The translations under genes were made by a program, and so were the position numbers. DNA of 35,755 bases from Haplomitrium mnioides (lineage: Eukaryota; Marchantiophyta; Haplomitriopsida; Calobryales), in assembly GCA_049999725.1 (NCBI GenBank), contig JBNGIS010035560.1, forward strand, positions 1 through 35,755, read 5' to 3'. Below are positions 1 through 11,309 of the stretch, piece after piece (positions within the stretch are counted from its first letter, which is position 1; each line of letters begins with the position of its first letter). The notes below the pieces were generated by a model. The model searched no databases and was not told the DNA's origin. It saw only the letters and a program-made list of their open reading frames with translations.

Positions 1-460
1 TGATCCTAGTTGCATAGTTAGGAACTAGTTAGGAATTAGTGCAGCTTAGGAATTAGTTAGGAATAGTTGTATCAGACCTGTGACCACTCTGAAAGGGGGA
101 GTCCATGGCTGTGGTGTGTTCAGCTGTGCAAGTCACCAGCACCATTCTGCCCAACAAAAATAAGGTGGCAGGGCCTAAACCCTTGGGCCCTAAGAATAAA
201 GAGGAAGAATCACACACAAGCTGGCTGGGTATACATGAATGTGGACCTGTGTGGATGGTATGAATGGCTGACTTGAGTGAGTAAGGAAGAAGAGTGAAAG
301 AAGCACAACAGACCTGTAAGGAGAAGGAGAGTCCTTAGGGCCTGAAAGTGGTAACTGGCGAGGGGCCATCTCAGAAAAGAACCTGAAGGCCCATAAATCT
401 GTCCTCCCCTGCATCAAAACAGGGCCTGAAAAGGTTAAGGACCGAAACAGGGGAGCGACA
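1..460 (+). mobile_element. Element X: 3' end of a TGTCA-family LTR-like element
   Basis: Non-coding. These bases align along their length with 13,195-13,652, the 3' end of element C: both share the 'GGTGGCAGGGCCTAA' stretch, an AATAAA (195-200 here, 13,391-13,396 in C) and the terminal GGGGAGCGACA. The last base, 460, directly abuts the chromovirus integrase reading frame, so X was probably inserted into that gene. Its 5' end lies outside the window, so its target duplication cannot be checked. Confidence 0.75.
195..200 (+). promoter_or_regulatory. Possible polyadenylation signal AATAAA in element X
   Basis: AATAAA is kept at the matching place in element C (13,391-13,396), about 260 bases before each element's end. 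This suggests, without proving, that the + strand is the sense strand of the element. Confidence 0.35.
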
Positions 461-1664
461 GAGACCATCAAGTATATGTTCCACAAGATGATATGCTTCG
501 AATGGCTTGTTTACAAGAAGTGCATGATATTCCTATCTCTGGGGATCTTGGAGTAGATAAAACTACAAAGTTGCTTCAACGCACTTGGTGGTGGCCTGAT
601 TTGGCTCGGATGTTCGTGGCTTTGTTCGTTTGTGTGAAAGTTATCAACAAAACAAAGCTTTGAATGAAAAATCAGTGGGACTTCTTCAACCGTTACCAAT
701 TCCTATTACTAGTTGGGAACATGTAAGTTTGGATCTTGTCACTTCACTTCCAACTATGCCTCGTGGGTTTATTGCTATTGTGGTGTTTGTGGACAAGCTC
801 AGCAAGCAGATTCATTTAGCGCCAACGGTGGATATAGTGGATGCTCTAAAATTAGCAAAAATTTATTCTGATACTATTTTTTGCCATCACGGAATGCCCA
901 AGGTGTTAATATCTGATAGGGATCTTCGTTTCACTGGAAAGTTTTGGCGAGAGCTATTCAAACTTCTAGTAACCAAACTTTCTATGTCTACTGCCTATCA
1001 TCAGAAAATAGATGGGCAAACGGAGTATGCTAATCGTATTGTGGAGGGCATGCTTCACGCGTTCATCAATGTTCATCACACCGATTGGGATAGTTTCTTA
1101 CCGACTAAAGAGTTTGCCTACAACGACTCCAAACGAGCAGGTACTGGGTTTTCTCCTTTCTTTCTTAATTCGGGTCAACATTCTCTTGTTCTCGATGGTT
1201 TTCTTTCTCCTACTTCTTCTAATGCTCCAAGTATTTCTACTTTTTTGTCTTGTTTATCTTCTTCCTTGTAAGATGCTCGCAACCATCTTACTGTTGCTCA
1301 AAATTGGCAAAAAAAATGCTGATAGCCATCGTCATGATTGCTCTTATGTTTTAGGTGACCAAGTTATGTTATCCACTCATGATCTTCCATTGTCTTTAGA
1401 TACTCAAGTTCGTAAGTTATCTCCTGCTTAGATTGGTCCTTTCTCTATTTCTCAGGTTATTTCTCCTGTTGCTTATAAACTTGATCTTCCTCTTCATATG
1501 AAGATTCATCTTGTGTTCCATATCTCTAAACTTAAGCATTTTGTTTCTAGTCCATCTTCTTTTCCAAATCGTGTTCAACTTCCTCCTCTGACTATTGTTC
1601 TTAATGATTATGAAGAATTTAAAATAGAGCGCATTTTGGCGAAAAGAGTTATCAAGCGTGGACA
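461..1664 (+). pseudogene. Ty3/gypsy chromovirus integrase with start of chromodomain (decayed)
   Basis: Integrase inserts retroelement cDNA into chromosomes. The N-terminal zinc-binding region starts right after element X (463 onward). The first His codon is at 523-525, but the second His is Asp (544-546) and the last Cys is Tyr (642-644), so the HHCC finger is damaged. From the Met at 630 the core is open to 1,271 and keeps the catalytic triad D35, D96, E132, with exact D-35-E spacing, in the contexts SLDLV, ISDRD and DGQTE. A GPF-type domain (IGPFSIS, from about 1,432) and the start of a chromodomain (EEFKIERILAKR) follow. Damage includes a frameshift near 610-630, a stop at 1,269-1,271, a frameshift around the A8 run at 1,309-1,316, and a stop at 1,429-1,431. 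Element A interrupts it after 1,664; the rest is at 14,285. The clade is not resolved. Confidence 0.93.
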
Positions 1665-1959
1665 TGTCAGCCAGGCTTGAAGGGGCTTAGTAAAAAAATT
1701 TCAAAAAACTAAGTGACAAGCCATGCAAGTTCTATGTTTTGGGTCAACAAGACTTCCAATACACACAAACAGGTCAGGACAAGGTTACTTCAGAGGTCCG
1801 ATGGAGAATAGAAAATAAAATAAAAAGTAATAAAACTAACCTATTTGTCGGGGGCCAAGCCAAGCTCACTAACTACCTAACTGTCTAATTCGGAGGACAG
1901 CCTGCCCTTGGGGGGGTTTAGCCCTGAACTAGGTCCGTCCAGGGGTATAGAGGGGATAT

Positions 1960-2075
1960 GTGGTGACCTTACACCCCTCTAGGAGGCTACCTCTCGAAAG
2001 AAGATAGGAGGGAGGGACTTATATAATGCATGGGCCTTCTAGAGAAAAACTTATGGGATATCTCCCGAGCTGACA
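1960..2075 (+). promoter_or_regulatory. Conserved TATA promoter-like module in element A
   Basis: CTTACACCCCTCTAG and CCTCTCGAAAGAA are followed about 40 bases later by TTATATAATGCAT (TATA at 2,020-2,026). The same order is conserved in element B on the minus strand around 8,800-8,905. Conservation between two diverged copies suggests an RNA polymerase II promoter. Confidence 0.5.
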
Positions 2076-2113
2076 TTCGACGAGCAATCAGCTCGAAGGG
2101 GCGCACGGAGGCT

Positions 2114-2177
2114 TGTGCAAAAGAAGGATCAGATGGGAGGAGGCATGTGCGAAAGAAGGATCAGATGGGAGGATTGA
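2114..2177 (+). repeat. 32-bp tandem duplication in element A
   Basis: Two near-identical units begin TGTGCAAAAGAAGG (2,114) and TGTGCGAAAGAAGG (2,146), both continuing ATCAGATGGGAGGA. I do not see it in element B, so it arose after the two copies split. Confidence 0.7.
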
Positions 2178-2904
2178 GAGTTGATCGGCTGCGAAGGTCC
2201 CTGTTAATCTGAAGAGAAATGTGCCTGCGAGGAATGATTTCATCCATGTAAGAAGAACCAGTTGCAGGGCAAAATTCAACAAAAGGAAGAGGACTCTTTT
2301 TATTTCTCCTATTGTACGATCGTTCTTTCAGCTACGCGATTGATTCCAGGGAAATTCGAAGGAAAAATCTCTTATGCTGCGCTCTCGAATCAGAAGGAGT
2401 TGTGATGAAATTAGACTCCAGCTGTGAAGAAATGCCTCTGCAAGGAATAGAGGGCCCTGAGATGAAAGAATCATGCGATGAAGAGAGCGGATGCTACGCT
2501 GCTGGTGTCGATCGAGTGAGGTAGTGCTGCGTCTTGTTTGGGAATTGAACGACGAAGGTTACCTGATTTAAGCTGAAGGTTGCAGATTGTGATGAAGGGA
2601 TGATGAACGATCAAGCTGCCTGGGAAGAAGAAGCCCTGTTGCGCGATCAAATAGAGAGGAGCTGCAGCGAATGGTCGACTCGTGGATTGGTGTGAAAGGA
2701 AGAAAATGAAGAATTAAATGAGAATGAGCAACGATCGGATTGAAGAAAAGGTGAGCTGCGAAGAGTCGAAGGCCGATGTCTGTGGTGTCCAATTCGAAGA
2801 ACGGATCGGAAACCAGCCTTTCTAAGTGGAGAACCTACTTAAGGTGGTTCCGTTGAAGTTCCGAAATGGGGAAACTTCACTTAACTGGGTTCCAAAGTAG
2901 GGGG

Positions 2905-3910
2905 GCCGAAAAGGTGATATGTCGAATATTCGGACAAAAGGAAGGTAATTTAAAAGTTCAAATTAGGCGTCCTCTGAAAGTTCGAAATGGATTTTTAGAG
3001 CTCATCATTCTTACATCAAGCTTTTTCACATCTTAGTGAAGAGAAAGAGCCTCTAAGGGTTCCTATATCAAGGAGATTCAAGAAAGAGTTCGAGGTAGAG
3101 AAGGAGAGGGATCTGAAACAAAGATAAAACCATGTTTCATACAAAGAAAAAGGCACCAAAATAGTGACCTATCGACGGTCTTGATAGAAAGGGAAAAAGG
3201 TGCCGAAATAGAGATATGTCGAAGATCCGATTGGGAGAAGAACGAGGGTGCCAAATGGAGATATATCAATGATCCGACCAGACCCCTAAAACCCTTAGAC
3301 CTAAACCCTAGAACAATTCAGCCATATGAGAGAAAGAAGGCATCAAAACAGTGATGTATCACAGATCCGGTTAAAGGAAGAATAAGAAGATGCTGAAAAG
3401 GCAATCAATCGACGGTCGGGCCACAAAGCGAAAAGTGCCAAAATAGCAACTTATCAATGATCTAGTTAGAAGAAGAACGAGAAAGCCGAAAGGGTGATAA
3501 ATCAAAAAGGAGAGCCCACTTAAGGGGGTTCCGATCTGCCATCCGATGTGGAGATCCCCACTTAACAAGGTTCCGATCAACCTCTCTAAGTGGAGAGGCC
3601 ACTTAACAAGGTTTCGATGAGGGGAGAACAAGGGGCCGAAATGAGGATATAGCATAGCTCCGGTATAAGAAGAAAGGATGCTGAAATAGCAATTTATCAA
3701 TGGACCAAGGAGAAGCAAGCAGTACTAAAATGGCAATCTATCACAGGTTTGACAAGGAGAAACAAGAAGGGATCAGCCGAAAGGATGATAAATCCCAGAT
3801 CTGACTATGGGAGAACCAAAGATGCCGAAGAGGCAATATAGCGCAGATCCGACGGAGGAGGAAGCGGTGCCGAAAAGAAGATCTATCACGGATCCAACTG
3901 AGGCAAAAGC
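2905..3910 (+). repeat. Degenerate ~47-bp repeat array in element A
   Basis: At least a dozen units spaced mostly 44-50 bases share a GCCGAAA-like start, a TATC about 10 bases later and then GATCCGA, usually ending in GAAGAA. Examples begin near 3,199, 3,247, 3,390, 3,435, 3,678, 3,723, 3,773, 3,821 and 3,866. A CACTTAA..GGTTCCGAT block interrupts the array at 3,512-3,620. The same array type occurs in B, C and D. Confidence 0.75.
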
Positions 3911-6225
3911 GGAGGTCCTTTGTAGTTCTTATTCGAAGAGAAAAACCTTTGCGGATGACATGGCAGCTGGGAAAGTCGGCGGGTCAACGGGCGGTCAACG
4001 CGATGGTCCGCCTACCCCTTTGGGAGGTGGCGTTGGATGGCGCCACAGCGGATTACATAGCACCTCCGCGGGACTTGAGAATCAGCGGGAATCTTACAGA
4101 TCCACTGGCATCTTGAACTTTGTAGATTACGTGGCACTCATTGGGACTCCGGGAATCAGCGGGCATCTTACAGATTCTGCGGGAATCATGGGCTTTGCGG
4201 AAATGTGGCGCTTTGAGGGATTCCGTAGGATTTCTCGAAGTGTTCGCGGACCTCTACGGGGACGAGGTGCGTCGAGGGTGCTGCAAAGGATCCTTCGAAT
4301 TGAGGGTCAATTTCACCTTGAAATTACCATCAGATTGGCGTCAAGCCCTTGTCGCCTTGCAGAATTTAGCCAAGGCCTTGAAATTCACCTCAGATCTACA
4401 TCGCCTTGCAAAATTAAGCAACGCGCTTGGAGTTTGCGTTCTACGGTTAGCGTCCAGCCTGCTCGGATCTATGCCCATTTGTCACGCCCCTTCCTCCTCC
4501 CTTAACACTTGTTTCATGTTATTTCAAAGGAAATGGGTGACAAAGAATAATCGGGCTCTTTAATGAGACGGCTCCAGCACCCTCGTTAGCGAATTCAGAT
4601 CTTAATGATCCTGAACCTCTCACCTTGCATTTCCACACTACTCTCAAACCCACCAAGCACAAGACTGACTTGACTTCCTCTCCACCACACACAGAGCAAC
4701 CACAAATCAATTGATCATGGGGTACATCCAACACTGTGCTTGAGGCAAATCCAGTTGTAGATATTCAATTTCACCTCCTTTACACAGGGGTGTATGCACT
4801 TATTACACAGTAATAGACTTGCAGCCTTCTTCTACAAGCTGCGTCCTAACACCACCAAGACTCAACACTCCGCCAAGTACTGAACTATCACCAGGGCCAG
4901 CTACTCCAGCACCCAACCAAGCAGAGCTATCCGCTTTATTCTCTCAACAGAATGGAAATTTCAACTTAAACCTGGAACCCTACTTATTAGCCTTCCTAAG
5001 CACATGCAGAACTATCATTCACTCTTCCTAACGCTCCTAACATCACTTCCTCCACTCCTGTACAGCAATTATTGCCAACACTTCAGCCTGACCAGCATTG
5101 TAGATAATGTAGCCCTTGTTTCCTCCTTAGCCAGCCCGAATTCTCCCTTGTAACCTACCTCAGCTTTCTCAACCCAATCCTCTTCCCGTTTGAAGTTTCA
5201 GACAATGGTTCAGAATCTGAGTTCCAATTATGAATCCTGCCTCTGCAATCATAACAACACCAGATCATCAACCTCACTGCCACTCTCTCCCCACTCACAC
5301 ATCCTGTCTAGATAGTTTTTTAACTTCCCTCGCAAGAAGCCTTGAATTTACTTCCTCAGGCTTGGAAGAGGTCTTATTTAACTTCCACCTCTGGAAGACA
5401 ACCCTCCTAGCTGCTGGATCACCCACTCCACCCGAGAATCGGCTGGATCTTCCTCGTAGTGCGCAAGCACTAACGTGGTCACTCCTCTCCCTTCTCCACA
5501 GGATTATACCACCAGCATCACGCTCCCAATGCTTCTGGGACTGATTCTCTTGCACAAACTAAAGCTGAGGCGACACCAGGACCCCCCCTTGGCTGCCCCT
5601 CACGAAATACAAACCGAAAGAATTCTCCTCTCCTCTGAGTGTTGGTCCACTTCCAAATGTTGGTCTGCCTTCAAATGTGAGTCCACTTGAGTAGTGTGCG
5701 TCTCTAGAGCCTCCTGCTCCACGATTCCCAGCACCTCGTCAGTCCACCTCTACCATGTGATGGCCTTCCTTCACAAGTACACCCACTTCACCAGAACTCT
5801 CTCCTCCGTATCCCACTGCTTTCTCTGCACTGAATAATCCGTCCTCGTAGCTTTAGAGTGGGGTAATCTATCCCCGTGCTGGTTTTCCCCCTTTTCCTCG
5901 ACGATTCATCACCGCCCTTCCTTGAAGGTCCCTGTTTCACTTATCCGACGGCTAAGGGGTGCATCCTTTTCACACGGCTTGTAAGTGGGTTTCTTTCCAG
6001 GTTTAGAGTCTGAAGATGGCGCCAATAGCTGCGCCTTATTGTTTACTTTCCAACAAGACTGACTTCATGCAAAGCTGACACATGTAGCTCTGGCAATCGG
6101 CGTTTGAATGGACATACCTTTTTTCCTTTGCGTTTTCCTCATTTTAGCCTGACAACCTGTTAGATTCCTCGGACGTCGAACGGCTGACATGTGGTGCATC
6201 GGGGGAATCCGTTGGATTTGCAAGT

Positions 6226-6440
6226 CTCAAGATTCTTGAGGAACCTATAATATTCTCATAGATTCCTAGATCCCGCAAAGGTGCCATGTAATCCGCAAAG
6301 CTCAAGATTCTCGAGGAATCTCTAATATTCTCATAGATTCCCAGATCCCGTAGAGGTGCCACGTCATCCGCAAAGCTCAAGATTCTCGAAGAATCTCTAA
6401 TATTCCCACAGATTCCCAGAGGCCCTCATGAGCGCCACGT
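6226..6440 (-). repeat. Three 75-bp tandem repeats in element B
   Basis: On the + strand the units start with CTCAAGATTC at 6,301 and 6,376, and with CTCAAGATTC at 6,226, exactly 75 bases apart. Each contains a GCCACGTCATCC-like sequence; the perfect GCCACGTCA is at 6,358-6,366. Confidence 0.85.
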
Positions 6441-6569
6441 TTCCGCTGTGGCACCGTCCAACGCCGACCCGCACAGGGGTAGGCGGACCGTCACATTGAC
6501 TGTCCGTTGACCAGCTGACTTTCCGGGTTGCCACATCATCCGCAAGGTCTTAAACCTCTGTATAAGAAC

Positions 6570-7260
6570 TATGAAGACTTCCACTTTTGCCCCCATTGGA
6601 TCGGTGATAGATCCTCTTTTCAGCATCGCTTCTTTCCCCGTCGGATGTGTGCTATATCGCCTCTTCGGCATCTTTGGTTCTCCCTTTGGTTGGATCTATA
6701 ATTGGTCACTGTTTCAGTTGATCCCTTCTTGTTTCTCTTTGTCGAACCTATGATGCATCGCCATTTCAGCGTTCTTTCCTCTTATACCGAAACTATGCTA
6801 TATCTTCGTTTCAGCAACCCTTGTTAGTCCCCTTCGGAACCATGTTAAGTGGCCTCTCCACTTAGGAAGGTCAATCGGAACCCTATTAAATGGGGAGCTC
6901 CACATCGGATGGCAGATCGGAACCCCCTTAAGTGGGCTCCGCCTGCGATTTATCGCTCTTTCGGCTCTTCATATTATTTCCGGTCAGACCTTCACTTTAT
7001 CCCTGTTTCGACATTGGGTTCTCCTTTTGGCTGGACAGTTGATTAGTCACGTTTTCGGCCTCTCCATTCTTCCTCTGGCGAATCATTGATGTATCTCCAT
7101 TTTGGCACCCTGATTTTCCTCTCAACCGGTTCTTTGACATATCCTTATTTCGGCACCTCTTTCCCTTTCTAGCCAGACCGTCGATAGGTCACTATTTCGA
7201 TGCCTTGTTCTTCAGGTGAAACCTCGTCTTATCTTCATTTTGGCATCCTCCCTTGATATA
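6570..7260 (-). repeat. Degenerate ~47-bp repeat array in element B
   Basis: This is the reverse complement of the array type in element A. On the + strand the GATA/TATC cores fall near 6,606, 6,652, 6,698, 6,751 and 6,797, mostly 46 apart, each followed by CTTTTCAGC/TTTTCGGC-like sequence. More units run from about 6,950 to 7,260 after a GGTTCCGAT/CACTTAA block (about 6,845-6,945). Confidence 0.7.
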
Positions 7261-8830
7261 GGAACCCTTGAGAGGCTCCTTCTCTTCACCAAGGCATCAG
7301 AAAGTTTTATATAAGAACATTGAAGGAGGCTTATTTACCTGACTTGTGGAAAAGTTTGATGTAAAAACCAAGTAGCCCGCAGATCCATTTCGAACTTTTG
7401 GATGACTTCCAATTCGAACTTTCAAAGTCTCCTTCCTCGCGTCCGAATCTTTGACATGTCACCCTTTCGCCCGATTAATTAACCCGCTTCAAAATCCCTC
7501 TTAACCGGTCATCCCCACATCGGAAGACAGATCGGAATCACATTAAGTGGTCTCCCCACTTAGGAAGGCTAGTTTCCTATCCGTTCTTTAGATCGGACAC
7601 CATGGACTTCTCGACCCCGACCCTTCTCTTGCGATCCCTTCAAATCCCACCTCCCTCTTCTGCGTGATTTACTTGCAAATCAATCCTCCCCCTTGCCGAT
7701 TTTGGCAAGATCCTCCAGCCCCCTCGATCTTCCCTGACAATTCTCCAACCTTCGCGATCAAATTCTCCTCTAGACAACCACCCCTATTCTCCCTGGCTAA
7801 TTCTGGCGACCTCTCGCAATCCTCCACTTGCTCGATTTCCAACCTCCTCAGATCGAGCCCTCACTCCGAATTCCTCATGGAAACCTCTCCTTGTTGCACA
7901 ATTGACTCTCCCCAAGGTAGTTCTCCTCCTCGATTCCTTTTCGATCTCTCTCTGTAATGCACAATTCAATCTCCCTTCCTCTCATGCGAATTCTACTATT
8001 GGTCATTGCGTGATTCCCCTTCGAATCAATCCCACCTTCAATGCTGGTTCTATTCAACTCCTCCTCTGCTTGCGTGAAATTCACCTGCGACGAACTTCCC
8101 CTTTCGAATCCTGTCCAAATCCTCTTCTTGTGCGGTCCCTCTGTAGTAGTAGTCATCTTGCACTAATCTCTCTGGCTACGCGAATTCCTCGTCCAAAATC
8201 AAATTGTCCCCTTGCACGACTTCTGCTTCTGGGTCGATCTTCTGCTGATCTAGTCTTCCTGCGACACCTGCTCCCATTCGTGATTCAACTATGTTACCAC
8301 GATTTACGCAATTTGATTCCCTAGAAAAGCCTCCCTGCAATTCCATCCTGGCTTGACCCTTCTTTTGACGATCAACTCATCTCCCCCCTTGCACCTTCCG
8401 ATCCCAACTGCCATGCCCTTTTCAATTCCTTTCCTCTCTCCTCACAATCCAATTTCCTCCTCACCCACGATTTCTGTGAGAACGCCATCCTCCCTTGGGC
8501 GATCCAATGTTCCCCTCCAGACACTCGCTTCTGCTCTTCCCTAACCTCCATGTTTCAATTTTCCCTATTGCTCACAATTTCTCCCCTCTGGCAAATTCTT
8601 TGATCTCTTCTACATGCTCGCTCCCGTTGCAATCCCTTCGGCTATTCAAATGTGGCTGATTGATCCCGTCGGATTGAGCTGTGCTAATCGATCCAGCCCG
8701 CTCCTCGGCCTGAAGTGCCCCTTTCTCCCATGCACGCGATTCTCCCAGCCTGCGAAATCCTTGATTCGTGGTCTTGATCCGAGCAGAAGGTGCCCTCCCA
8801 ATATCCCATAAGTTCTTCCCCACAAGGTCG

Positions 8831-8844
8831 ATGCAATATATAAA
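8831..8844 (-). promoter_or_regulatory. TATA box of element B (minus strand)
   Basis: On the minus strand this reads TTTATATATTGCAT and lies in the same conserved module as 1,960-2,075 in element A, downstream of CTTACACCCCTCTAG. Confidence 0.5.
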
Positions 8845-9141
8845 CCTCCCACTTCGTTGTTCTTTCGAGAGGCAGCCCCCTAGAGGGGTGTAAGGCCACC
8901 GCATTCCCTTCTCTACTCTTGGACGGACCTAGTTTAGGGCTAAACCCCCCCCAAGGGCAGGCTGTCCTCCGAGTTAGATAGTTAAGAAATTAGAGGGCTT
9001 AGCTTGGCCCTCAACAATTAGAGTAGTTTTATCTTTATCCTTTTATTTTTACTTACTCCTCAACATGTCTTGAGCCCTGTTTGTGTACATTGGAAGCATT
9101 TTTGAAAAATTTGCATGAAGTACCTTAACACCTGGTTGACA

Positions 9142-9816
9142 CCAGTTTCCATCGATCAACATCCAAAACCAGCAAGAATCCAAATCGCAAGGAGGGGAAA
9201 AAACAAAAGGTAAGAGAAAATTCACAGGGGGTTATAGAAGACCTCGCTTTGTTTTTTGGGAAACCGATAGTTTTGTGCAGAGAAGGCAGCGAGATACGAA
9301 GGAGAGAATTTTGGTGAGATCTCTGGGAATTGGGTGTACTCGTGAAGGAAAGCCATCACAGGGTGGAGGTGGACTGAGGAGGTGCTGAGAATTGTTGAGC
9401 AAAAGGCTTAAGAGGCTCAAACTACTCAGGTGGACTCACATTTGAAGGCAGAACCAACATTTAGAGGTGGACCAATACTTAGCGGAGAAGAGAATTCTCC
9501 CTGTTTGTATTTCGTGAGGGATAGTCAAGGGGGAGTTCTGGTGTCGCCTTTGCTTTGGTTTGTACAAGAGATCAGTCCCAAGAGCATTAGGAGAGTGCTG
9601 TTGGCGTTATAATCTTGTGGAGAAGGGAGAGGAGTGGCCATGTTAGTGCCTGTGCACTGTAGAGAAGATCCAGCCAATTCTCGAGTGGAGTGGGTGATCC
9701 AACAGTTGAGAGAACTGTCTTCCAACGGTGGAAGTTAAACAAGACCTCTTCCTAGCCTAAGGGAGTAAATTTAGGGCTTCTCGCGAGAGAAGTTAAAAAA
9801 CTATCTAAACAGGATG
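9142..9816 (+). mobile_element. Element A, segment 2
   Basis: Continues element A after the B insertion. From about 9,280 it aligns with the 3' part of element B (minus strand, 5,880 down to 5,300), including GGTGGACTGAGGAGGTGCT and TTAAAAAACTATCT. It stops at 9,816, where element C begins. In B the sequence runs on without a break at this point, which shows C to be the later insertion. Confidence 0.8.
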
Positions 9817-10599
9817 TGTCAGCCAGCGATTTAGGTGCCTAAAAAAGAATTTAGGAAATTGGAGGAATCTCTGGCCAAAATACTCCTTAGCAAGTGTGAG
9901 GGCCTCTTAGGAGCCACGGATTGCCCTCAAACAGCTACTAAGAGCAAGGTGCATGAGTCTTGGGAGGGAAACACGATCATGGCGGAGAAGAGGAGGAAGG
10001 AATCGGGATCGCAGCCAGAGGAGAGGCCACCTTTCAAAATTCGAAGCAGGCCAATGAGAGCCTGTGTGTGAGTAGGGAATGCGGGAATCAGAGCCTGGGG
10101 AAAAGGAATAGAGCGGCCATCTATGGCGAAGCGATCGCAGGAGGAAGAAGGAAGGATCCACAACAACGAAATCCAAAGGCACTCCGAAGAAAGGTAGATC
10201 GCGGGGATCCTGCAACGGCCACAAAGCGGGAAGCAAGGATCAAGAGCTGAAAGGAGGAGGTGAGATCGTCACGAGGGCGAGCAAGGCCAGGGAAGAGGAA
10301 CGCCTCGATCCCGCAAGCAGGAGCGAGCCCTACAAGGGCCGATCAAACGCTCTATTCGAGTCTGCGAATCCTGACGGAAGAGTGGAGTCCCTGAAAGGTT
10401 CCGCGAGATTCCACGGAAACGTGGCGTCTCCAGAGCACTTCGCGGGATTCCACAGATGATGTGGCGGCACCAAGGGGCCCGTGATTCTGCGGAAAGTCGC
10501 CTCCCTAAGCAGGGACCCTACTTAGCAGGGTTCCGATCCGTCTTACGATGTGTGGTCCCCGGTTAAGTTGGATCCGCGAGGAACCCAACAGGGGAGCAG

Positions 10600-11010
10600 A
10601 CCCCGAAGCAGCGACATATCGAAGGTTTGGCCGAAGGAAAACGGAGAGTGTCGGAAGGAGGATATATCAAAGATCCAAGCGGAAGTCCGCGAGAGAGCTG
10701 AAAGGAGGACAGATCACCGAACTGGCCAAATAAGAGCGAGTGAAGGCAAAAAGGCGACTTATTGGTGATCCGGTTCAAATGATGCGCATCAGTGGTGAAA
10801 TGGTGACCCATCGCAAACTGTCCAATGGGAAGAAGGCTGAGCCAAAATGACGATATGGCGCCTATCCGGTGGGGGAAAACGAGGGGCACAGCAAAAGGAC
10901 GATCTATCGGCGAATTGGCAAGCAAGATGAGGGTGGCCAAAAAATGAAGCTAACGCCGATACGATCGACGGATGAGCTAGCAGCGCCGAAAGGGTGACTC
11001 TTTGCCGCTT
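10600..11010 (+). repeat. Degenerate ~47-bp repeat array in element C
   Basis: Units near 10,650, 10,696, 10,746, 10,790, 10,840 and 10,886 share GCCGAAA/GCYRAAA-like starts, GAYNTATC and GATCCG. This is the same family as the arrays in A, B and D. Confidence 0.7.
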
Positions 11011-11309
11011 CGGCAACCAAAAGGGTGAAAGTTTGACGGGGTGTGGCTGGGATCTAAAAGTTCGAAAGGGACGAATGGTCCGAAAGGGCCTATTAGTTTT
11101 TATATCGAGCTTTCGGAAGTGTTAACGAAGATAGCCTCGGGCGCACGTGTAGTTCTTACTTCGAAGGTACGACAAAACGACAACATCGACACAATTCTTA
11201 TTCGGTGAGCAGGGTAAGTCCGCATTGGCTCTTCGGATGACGTGGCGAGCGTAGGGAGTCCGTGGGAGGGCTTCGGAAATGTGGCGCGTTGGAGAGCTAG
11301 GTAAGGTTT

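Larger units (their letters stand above)
1665..4479 (+). mobile_element. Element A, segment 1 (5' part) of a TGTCA-family LTR-like element
   Basis: Starts with TGTCAGCCAGG inside the chromovirus chromodomain. It contains a TATA module (about 1,960-2,070), a purine-rich stretch, CACTTAA..GGTTCCGA blocks (2,826-2,890 and 3,512-3,620), an array of about 47 bp repeats, and one copy of the GC-rich GGTCCGCCTACCCC module (4,002). It matches element B read on the opposite strand. It is cut at 4,479 by B and resumes at 9,142. The open frames in it (for example 3,807-4,505) are repeat DNA and not recognised proteins. Flanks GGACA (1,660-1,664) and AGGCA (14,285-14,289) are an imperfect target duplication. 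All three segments together total about 4.1 kb. Confidence 0.8.
4480..9141 (-). mobile_element. Element B: complete TGTCA-family LTR-like element, nested in A, minus strand
   Basis: Read on the minus strand it starts TGTCAACCAGG (9,141) and ends GGGGCGTGACA (4,480), 4,662 bp. Flanks CCATT (4,475-4,479) and CCAGT (9,142-9,146) are a 5-bp target duplication with one mismatch. Module order on its own strand is: 5' end, TATA module (about 8,840), purine-rich block (about 8,640-7,600), ~47-bp repeats (about 7,260-6,570), the GC-rich module (about 6,485-6,440), three 75-bp repeats, then a 3' part (5,880-4,480) homologous to 9,280-9,816 plus 13,653-14,284. No coding capacity is recognised. TG..CA ends, 5-bp duplication and no protein fit a very long solo LTR or a LARD-like element. 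Confidence 0.82.

Noticed and set aside
66-80. tRNA-Met primer-binding site (GTATCAGA)
   Set aside because: It is not preceded by an LTR end CA, and the matching place in C (about 13,257) is altered; it also lies inside the element body.
3807-4505. 232-codon open frame as a gene
   Set aside because: It runs through the ~47-bp repeats and GC-rich module; the homologous parts of B, C and D do not keep the frame.
1665-9141. A and B as terminal inverted repeats of one foldback DNA transposon
   Set aside because: B has its own two termini and near-perfect 5-bp target duplication, and the rest of A continues beyond it at 9,142. Nested insertion explains everything.
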